In this document: piece after piece, positions 58,865 through 64,000 of the stretch | Position numbering within the stretch: position 1 is the first letter of the stretch | Layout: each line of letters opens with the position of its first letter | From: Brevundimonas sp. | GTDB lineage: Bacteria > Pseudomonadota > Alphaproteobacteria > Caulobacterales > Caulobacteraceae | Assembly (NCBI RefSeq): GCF_004210735.1 | Contig: NZ_SDZL01000004.1 | Span: forward strand, 1 to 64,000 | Direction of reading: 5' to 3' | DNA length: 64,000 nt | Program-made: the position numbers and the translations under genes | The notes under the pieces: generated by a model | Databases searched by the model: none | Seen by the model: only the letters and a program-made list of their open reading frames with translations | What the model was told of the DNA's origin: nothing

Positions 58865-61236
58865 CACGCCTGCTCCAGCAGCGGCGCCATCCACAGGGCG
58901 GGATCGTCGCCGACCTTGGCGCGAATGTGGTCCAGCTTGCGGACGGTCTTTTCGCGACCGGACAGGATGGTCAGGATGTCCTGTTCGCCAAACAGGTCCA
59001 GGCGCGCCACCACGCTCTCGCCGCCGCGCTTGATCAGGAAGCAGTGGGCGCTGTCCGGCAGGGTGCGGACCAGGTCAAACTCGTGCGGGGTCAGGCCGAA
59101 ACCTTGCACATAGTCCTGGGCTCGCGCCTTGGGATTGACCATGAAGATCTGGGTCGCGGCCTGTTCGACGATGGCGCTGGCGATGCGGCTTTCCAGCGCG
59201 TCCTGGGCGCTTTGAGTGGCGAAGCCGACGATGCCATTGCGCTTGCGGATGGTCTTTTCCCAATCCTTGATGCGCCGCACGAAGACGTCGTCGTCCAGCG
59301 CCTTCCAGCCCTCGTCGACGACGATGATCGCGGGCGAGCCGTCCAGCCGCTGCTCGACCCGGTGGAACAGATACATCATCGCCGGGGTGCGCAGCGTCGG
59401 CGTGTCCAGCAGCACCGTCATGTCGAAGCCGACCGTGTCGGCCGTCAGGTCGGTCAGATCCTTTGGATTGTCGAACAGCCAGGCGTGCTCGCCCTTGCCC
59501 CACCAGGGCCGCACACGGGACCACAGGTCGCCCGCACGCGGCCGCTGGTCGCCCCGGAACAACTCGACGATCCGGCCGAGGCGACGATGCTCGACCGGCT
59601 GTTCGAAATTGGCGGTGATCGCGTCGCGGATGCGCTCCAGCTCTTCCAGATCGGCGCCGCCTGCCAGCTGGCTGAGCCACTCCGTCAGGAAGCTGCGGTT
59701 GGCGGCGGTGTCCTCAAGCTGCAGCGGGTTCAACCCCGACGCCTCGCCGGGCCGCAGCACGTCATAGCGGCCGCCGATGGCGCGGATGAACAGTTCGGCG
59801 CCGCGATCCTTGTCGAAGAAGATGATCCGGGGCTGCAGCTTGCGCGCCTGGGCCAGCAGGAAGTTGAGCACGACCGTCTTGCCGGAGCCCGACGGCCCGA
59901 TGACGGTGAAATTGCCCAGGTCGCCCTGGTGGAAGTTGAAATAGTAGGGGCCGGCGGCCGTGGTCTCCAGCAGGGTGACCGCCTCGCCCCAGTGGCCGCC
60001 GTGCGCCGATCCGGTCGGGAAGTTGTGTGCGCTGGCCAGACCGGCGAAATTGCCCGTCGAGACCAGCGCCCGCCGCGCGATATATTTGAAGTTGCCGGGG
60101 AACTGGGCCCAGAAGGCGGGCTCCAGTGCGATCTCCTCGCGCACGCCGACGATGCCCATGTCGGCCAGGGTGGCGGTGACCTCGGCGACGCCCTCATCGA
60201 CTTGCGCCAGGGTGTCGCCATGAACCGCTATGGTCATGTGATGCTCGCCGAAACCGGCGCGGCCAGCGGCGACGTCATCCTTGGCCTGGGCCAGTTCGTC
60301 GCGCAGCGACAGGGCCTCGTCCTCGGCCGAGCGCATGCGGCGCAGCGCCAGGTTCATCTTCTCCAGCGAGGCCTGGCGCTCGACGAAGGCGAACGACTGG
60401 CTGACGGTCAGTTCGCACGGCAGGCGCAGCAGTTCGTCGAACATGCCGGGCGCGCTGAAGGCCGGATAATCCTTGATCGAGACCAGACCCTGGAACCGGT
60501 GGGGCACATGGCCCGCCGCGGACAGCTCGACCGCCTCCTGACCGAAGCTGACCCGCCGATAGGGCAGGTGGGCGCCCAGATCCTGATAGGGCATCAGCAT
60601 CGGCCGCTGCTCGCCGTTGTACAGCTCCGACAGGAACTCCAGCGGTTCGGAACAGACGCCGTGCGGGGTGTCATAGACGCCCAGCAGGCGCGGCTCGTAT
60701 TCGCCCAGGGCGGCGACCAGCGCCCGCCGTCCGGCGTCGAGCTGGGCGATCTCATGGGCGACGCTGGCCTTTGCATCCTGCGTCGCGCGCGTGATCCAGC
60801 CCAGCATCTGATCCGCCAGACCGATCCGGCCCTGCAGCGGACGGCGGATCAGGGTCAGATACAGGTCGTTGACGTACAGCTGCTTGGCCGCGATCCGCTC
60901 GGCCCAGATGTCGTTGAGCTTCTGCGAGAAGGCGTCGGGGAAGGCTGCATCACCGCCGACATCCGCCTGGCGCCGGACGATATGGTGATACAGGGCGAAG
61001 CGCGACGAGCCGATGGTCCGCAGGACGGCGTCGCGCAGCGTCTTGCGATAGTTGAGCTCGCTGGTGTCAGCCGTCTCGAATAGCAGGCCGCGCAGGTGGA
61101 TGACCTGCATCAGCAGGCCGTCGCGCGTCTCGATCGTGTGGTCGTCGACATGCCGGGCATAGGGCAGGTGCGCGCCCGCCGGCTGCTCCCGCTTCACCGC
61201 GCGCGCGTCCTGGCTCAGGGACGGTAGGAGTTGCAT
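58864..61236 (-). CDS. virB4: VirB4 secretion ATPase
   Basis: This 790-residue, largest ATPase of the type IV system has an N-terminal CagE/TrbE-like domain (residues 1-380) and a C-terminal AAA domain. Walker A is VIGPSGSGKTVVLNFLLA, Walker B is AIIVVDEGWKAL, and IVGFATQSAQDAL holds the conserved Gln. The ATG at 61234-61236 lies inside the virB3 end (22-bp overlap) and gives the usual N-terminus; an in-frame start at 61290 also exists. Confidence 0.94.
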   Translation of the reverse strand: MQLLPSLSQDARAVKREQPAGAHLPYARHVDDHTIETRDGLLMQVIHLRGLLFETADTSELNYRKTLRDAVLRTIGSSRFALYHHIVRRQADVGGDAAFPDAFSQKLNDIWAERIAAKQLYVNDLYLTLIRRPLQGRIGLADQMLGWITRATQDAKASVAHEIAQLDAGRRALVAALGEYEPRLLGVYDTPHGVCSEPLEFLSELYNGEQRPMLMPYQDLGAHLPYRRVSFGQEAVELSAAGHVPHRFQGLVSIKDYPAFSAPGMFDELLRLPCELTVSQSFAFVERQASLEKMNLALRRMRSAEDEALSLRDELAQAKDDVAAGRAGFGEHHMTIAVHGDTLAQVDEGVAEVTATLADMGIVGVREEIALEPAFWAQFPGNFKYIARRALVSTGNFAGLASAHNFPTGSAHGGHWGEAVTLLETTAAGPYYFNFHQGDLGNFTVIGPSGSGKTVVLNFLLAQARKLQPRIIFFDKDRGAELFIRAIGGRYDVLRPGEASGLNPLQLEDTAANRSFLTEWLSQLAGGADLEELERIRDAITANFEQPVEHRRLGRIVELFRGDQRPRAGDLWSRVRPWWGKGEHAWLFDNPKDLTDLTADTVGFDMTVLLDTPTLRTPAMMYLFHRVEQRLDGSPAIIVVDEGWKALDDDVFVRRIKDWEKTIRKRNGIVGFATQSAQDALESRIASAIVEQAATQIFMVNPKARAQDYVQGFGLTPHEFDLVRTLPDSAHCFLIKRGGESVVARLDLFGEQDILTILSGREKTVRKLDHIRAKVGDDPALWMAPLLEQA

Positions 61237-61499
61237 CGCCAGATCTGATGGTTGCGGATCCGGGGACACAGGCGCACGCGGACCAGCCACAGGTCGATGA
61301 TCCGGGGCTCACGCAGGCACAGCACAACGCCGACGCCATGGACCACCAGCGCGACCGCCAGCACCCACGGCGACCGGAAGATCAGGAACATCTCGGCCGC
61401 CAGCACCGCGTTGATGACGAAATAGTTGTAGGTGACGCCCGCGAACATCTGCGGCCGCGTCAGGGCGGTGAACAGCGGCGTGCGGTCGAGTTCTTCCAC
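61215..61499 (-). CDS. virB3: VirB3-like membrane protein
   Basis: Of 94 residues, the N-terminal LDRTPLFTALTRPQMFAGV is the VirB3 signature. Two adjacent membrane helices follow (YFVINAVLAAEMFLIF, WVLAVALVVHGVGVVL), with a basic Trp/Arg C-terminus. It assembles with VirB4. It starts 1 nt after the virB2 stop and overlaps virB4. Confidence 0.92.
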   Translation of the reverse strand: MEELDRTPLFTALTRPQMFAGVTYNYFVINAVLAAEMFLIFRSPWVLAVALVVHGVGVVLCLREPRIIDLWLVRVRLCPRIRNHQIWRCNSYRP

Positions 61500-61500
61500 C

Positions 61501-61815
61501 TTATCCGAGTCCTGCGGTCGAACGGATGCCGGCCACGATGCTCACTGCCCCGAACAGGATGAAGCACCCCAGGATCACCACGCCGCCATGCCGCCAGTTG
61601 ATCCGGCCAGTCAGCATCAGAAAGCCCACGCAGGCCACGGCGATGACCGCGACCACGGTGGCGACGGTGCCCAGCAGTGTGCCCTGAAGCCACTGCACGG
61701 CCGACACGATGGGCCCGGATCCGGCGGGATCGGCCAGCGCCGATTGCGCATGGGCTACGACCGGCTGCATCAGCGCCGCGCCGAACGCGACGGCTCCTGG
61801 TGTGATCCTGCGCAT
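61501..61815 (-). CDS. virB2: VirB2/TrbC-like major pilin
   Basis: This 104-residue protein has a signal sequence (AVAFGAALMQPVVAHAQS, cleavage near AHA) and the two-helix pilin core VATVVAVIAVACVGFLMLTG and VVILGCFILFGAVSIVAGI. It is the first gene of the virB operon. The paralogue at 53743 shares the core but not the signal sequence. Start 61815 follows the more conserved N-terminus; a start at 61830 is also open. Confidence 0.88.
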   Translation of the reverse strand: MRRITPGAVAFGAALMQPVVAHAQSALADPAGSGPIVSAVQWLQGTLLGTVATVVAVIAVACVGFLMLTGRINWRHGGVVILGCFILFGAVSIVAGIRSTAGLG

Positions 61816-62183
61816 CTCGCCCCCCGGCAAACCCCAGCACTACCCAAGATAGACGCCAGATCGAAGCGCCTGCCAAGCCAAAAGCGGCTGGGCGGTGACG
61901 TGTGGGTCCGTCTATCCACAACCTCGGTATGATCAGAGGGGAATGGCGAGCAGAGGTATTTGAAGAAATCAATATAAACAATAATATAAACGTTCCATCC
62001 ACAACCCAGATAAATGTAATCACTGGTTGAGGCTTGACGATATGGGGTTGTGTCGGACCCACTAGGCGTGTCTGGGGGGCTGGACGATTTGATGGGTGGG
62101 CTCGCTTCCAGGTGGAAACGCGGCTGATCCGGAAGCGCCGACATGCTCCCGTTTCGAGGTTCGTCCTCAGTCGGAGCGCCCTG
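61816..62183. other. AT-rich divergent promoter region of virB operon and RHS gene
   Basis: No gene was recognised. The middle (about 61940-62035) is far richer in AT than the rest of the window (ATCAATATAAACAATAATAT), as expected for promoters and for H-NS/GapR-type binding. ATCCACAACC occurs twice, at 61914-61923 and 61997-62006. No -35/-10 pair could be assigned with confidence. Confidence 0.5.
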
Positions 62184-63299
62184 TTGAGACACCATCAAAG
62201 ACTCGCCGCTGTTGCGGCTCTGGCTGCAGCGTTAGGTTTGCCGGCGTCGGTCAGCGCAGGCACTCAGTACCAGTACGACACCCAGGGGCGGCTTATACGC
62301 GTCGCCTATGACAATGGGGTGGTGGTCCAGTACAGCTATGATGCGGCGGGCAACCGGTCTCAGGTCGCTGTTTCGGGTGTCAACCGCCCGCCAGTCGCCG
62401 TAAACGACAGCGCCAACGCCACCGCTTCGGCGTGGGTGGACATCATGGTGCGGGCCAATGATAGCGACCCGGACGGCGATAATCTCACGGTAACGGCGGT
62501 TGGCACGCCGACCGGCGGCGGCGCCGTCGCTATCCAGGGCGGCGGGACGCATGTTCGCTACACCGCCCCGGCGACGACTGGCGCCAAGAGCTTCACCTAC
62601 ACGGTCTCGGACGGTCGCGGCGGGATAGATACGGCTACGGTGACGGTCAATGTCGGCGCCGCCAACCGTGCGCCGGTGGCCGTGAATGACAGCGCCAGCG
62701 TCAACGCTTCGGCGTCGGTGGACATCATGGTCCGCGCCAACGACAGCGATCCGGACGGCGATCCGCTGACGGTGACTGCCGTGGGCGCCCCCTCGGGCGG
62801 AGGCACGGTCGCCATTCAGAGCGGCGGCACGCACGTGCGCTATACCGCCCCGGCCACGGGCGGCGCCAAGAGCTTCACCTACACCGTTTCCGACGGACGT
62901 GGCGGGACGGACGTCGCGACAGTCAGCGTCAATGTGATCCAGGCCAACCGGCCGCCGGTGGCGGTCAACGACCAGCGCAGGATCGAAGCCTTCAAGAGCG
63001 CCAATGTCTACGTGCTCAGCAATGACAGCGACCCCGACGGAGATCCGCTGACCATCACCAGTGTCACCGGAAGCGGTGCCTCGATCGGCGGCGGCGGCGC
63101 CTACATCGCGTACAGCGCCGGCGGGATCGGCCTGGCGACGGTCCAGTACACAATCAGCGACGGTCGCGGCGGCACGGCGTCGGCGACATTGGAAGTCGAT
63201 GTCTATCGCATCTTCCCAGGTGATCCCTGGCCGGAACTACAGGCGCCCGAGACATCCGACGCCGTTGCCGACGCTCCCGCGACGCCCTCCGAGGATTGA
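62184..63299 (+). CDS. Secreted RHS-repeat protein with three cadherin-like repeats
   Basis: The frame is open from 62034, but TTG 62184, with GGAG upstream, gives an ideal signal peptide (LAAVAALAAALGLPASVSA). The mature protein has one YD/RHS repeat (YQYDTQGRLIRVAYDNG, YSYDAAGNRS). Three cadherin/VCBS-like repeats of 94 residues follow, each with PPVAVND or APVAVND, NDSDPDGD and YTVSDGRGG. The DPDGD loops should bind calcium. An acidic tail ends it. It is divergent from the virB operon and 5 bp before another RHS-type gene. It is likely a surface or exported adhesion component; the start codon is uncertain. Confidence 0.72.
   Translation: MRHHQRLAAVAALAAALGLPASVSAGTQYQYDTQGRLIRVAYDNGVVVQYSYDAAGNRSQVAVSGVNRPPVAVNDSANATASAWVDIMVRANDSDPDGDNLTVTAVGTPTGGGAVAIQGGGTHVRYTAPATTGAKSFTYTVSDGRGGIDTATVTVNVGAANRAPVAVNDSASVNASASVDIMVRANDSDPDGDPLTVTAVGAPSGGGTVAIQSGGTHVRYTAPATGGAKSFTYTVSDGRGGTDVATVSVNVIQANRPPVAVNDQRRIEAFKSANVYVLSNDSDPDGDPLTITSVTGSGASIGGGGAYIAYSAGGIGLATVQYTISDGRGGTASATLEVDVYRIFPGDPWPELQAPETSDAVADAPATPSED
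62382..62945 (+). repeat. Tandem 282-bp coding repeats
   Basis: Two units of exactly 282 bp (62382-62663 and 62664-62945) encode the first two cadherin-like repeats and are highly similar in both DNA and protein. A third, more diverged unit follows. The closeness suggests recent duplication or gene conversion. Confidence 0.8.
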
Positions 63300-63304
63300 G
63301 AAAA

Positions 63305-64000
63305 ATGAACAAGCCCCTCACCGTCGCGGCCGCGCGCGATGCTCGCCCGTCTACGGCCCTGACTCTCGGCGTCAAACGGTCCTGGTTACTCGGTGCGTCA
63401 GCTTTGGCCTTGCTGACCTATGGCGCTCCGGCGGCCGCGCAATCAGTGCTCGTGGCGCCGCCCCCGACGCATTATTCGCTCGATCCGCGCGGCGTCGATG
63501 TGATCTCGGGCAAGGTGGTGTTGTCCACGGTCGACGCCAGCATCGGCGATCCCTCGTCCGGAGGGATGCAGTATATCCGCAGCTATGTCGGCAACGGCTG
63601 GCGGGACAACCTCACCGGCACGGTGGCCGGGCCCTCGTCCGGGCGGATGACGGTCAGCTTCGGCGGACAGTCCGAGGCCTTTACCGTCTCGGGAACGAGC
63701 TATACGCCGGTCACCCCTTCGGGTTCGACCCTGACCAAGGTCGGCGATGTATTCACCTACACCGCCCGCGACGGAACGGTCGCTGTCTTTTCCACCGTCT
63801 ACACAGACGAATACGATCAGGCCCAGGGTAACCATATCCTGTCGCTGACTCGGCCGAACGGCGAAGTCCTCACCTACGAATACCGCACGGCCAGGCTCGA
63901 GAAGCAGGTCGAACCGCCGATTTACGTAAGCGTTACGCGCTTGCAAAGCGTCACAAGCAATCTGGGCTATCGGATTGAGCCGGACTACGAAATCGATGCA
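63305..64000 (+). CDS. RHS-family protein, N-terminal part (cut by window end)
   Basis: 232 codons are visible, without a stop. The signal peptide region is SWLLGASALALLTYGAPAAA. Then comes YSLDPRGVDVISGKVVLST, a typical start of bacterial RHS proteins, followed by beta-rich segments (FTYTARDGTVAVFS, LTRPNGEVLTYEY). The gene begins 5 bp after the previous stop, so both belong to one operon. Full-length proteins of this kind often end in a variable toxin or surface domain, which lies outside the window. Confidence 0.78.
   Translation, partial: MNKPLTVAAARDARPSTALTLGVKRSWLLGASALALLTYGAPAAAQSVLVAPPPTHYSLDPRGVDVISGKVVLSTVDASIGDPSSGGMQYIRSYVGNGWRDNLTGTVAGPSSGRMTVSFGGQSEAFTVSGTSYTPVTPSGSTLTKVGDVFTYTARDGTVAVFSTVYTDEYDQAQGNHILSLTRPNGEVLTYEYRTARLEKQVEPPIYVSVTRLQSVTSNLGYRIEPDYEIDA

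Noticed and set aside
58741-61083. 780-codon open frame antisense to virB4
   Set aside because: VirB4 motifs on the other strand are complete; the antisense product has no recognisable domain.
61914-62006. Two ATCCACAACC repeats resembling DnaA boxes (TTATCCACA)
   Set aside because: Only two imperfect boxes, 83 bp apart, with no replication gene or iteron cluster nearby; not enough for an origin.
39090-64000. CRISPR array or CRISPR-Cas-guided transposition
   Set aside because: No regularly spaced 28-36-bp repeats with spacers and no cas genes were seen; the target selector is a long TniQ alone.

Overview
This window is high-GC DNA from an alphaproteobacterium, most likely a Caulobacteraceae member close to Brevundimonas. 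This rests on the base composition, tightly overlapping operons, a CarD (CdnL) gene beside a 7Fe ferredoxin, a mitochondrial SUV3-like helicase, an ETF-beta methyltransferase-like gene, and weak Shine-Dalgarno use. No rRNA is present, and the species assignment is inference.

Positions 1-39,090 are ordinary chromosome. In order they hold a hybrid histidine kinase, a divergent murein-recycling pair (Mur ligase and LD-carboxypeptidase), and the homoserine hub. In the hub, metX-metB run leftward behind a SAM-I-type riboswitch and an ACT-less aspartokinase/homoserine dehydrogenase fusion plus thrB run rightward behind a threonine-type attenuator. Both start from one intergenic region, and thrC follows a little further on. 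Next come proBA, a YpfJ-type protease, small enzymes, a fatty-acid desaturase, a small membrane-protein/HTH pair with two matching operators, ubiA, ppk2, cspA, gluQ, a DNA glycosylase, dadA, an M1 peptidase, rpmB, carD, fdxA, yceI and the SUV3-like helicase. The block ends at a tRNA-Arg(CCT) gene.

From the tRNA to the right edge the content is accessory. Just after the tRNA lie three direct 19-bp repeats and a fourth inverted copy, which look like transposase-binding sites. Then comes a leftward three-gene operon: a Pycsar-type effector (cyclic-nucleotide-binding plus TIR-like domain), a two-domain nucleotidyl cyclase and a cysteine-rich protein. Its promoter region carries two copies of a palindromic operator and is shared with a divergent 1036-residue STAND-like ATPase with TPR repeats. 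Two small regulators and a complete Tn7/Tn5053-type transposition module (tnsA, tnsB, tnsC, tniQ) follow. The transposon-like region therefore seems to carry anti-phage cargo next to a tRNA gene, although its right end could not be located.

From 53.7 to 61.8 kb a leftward type IV secretion operon encodes VirB2, B3, B4, B6, B8, B9, B10, B11 and a second, signal-less VirB2. No VirB1, B5, B7, VirD4 or relaxase gene is visible. Two secreted RHS-type proteins follow rightward, and the last is cut by the window edge. The most noteworthy items are the Pycsar operon with a third gene and shared operators, the Tn7-like module beside tRNA-Arg, the facing SAM riboswitch and threonine attenuator, and the C19/G56 swap in the tRNA.
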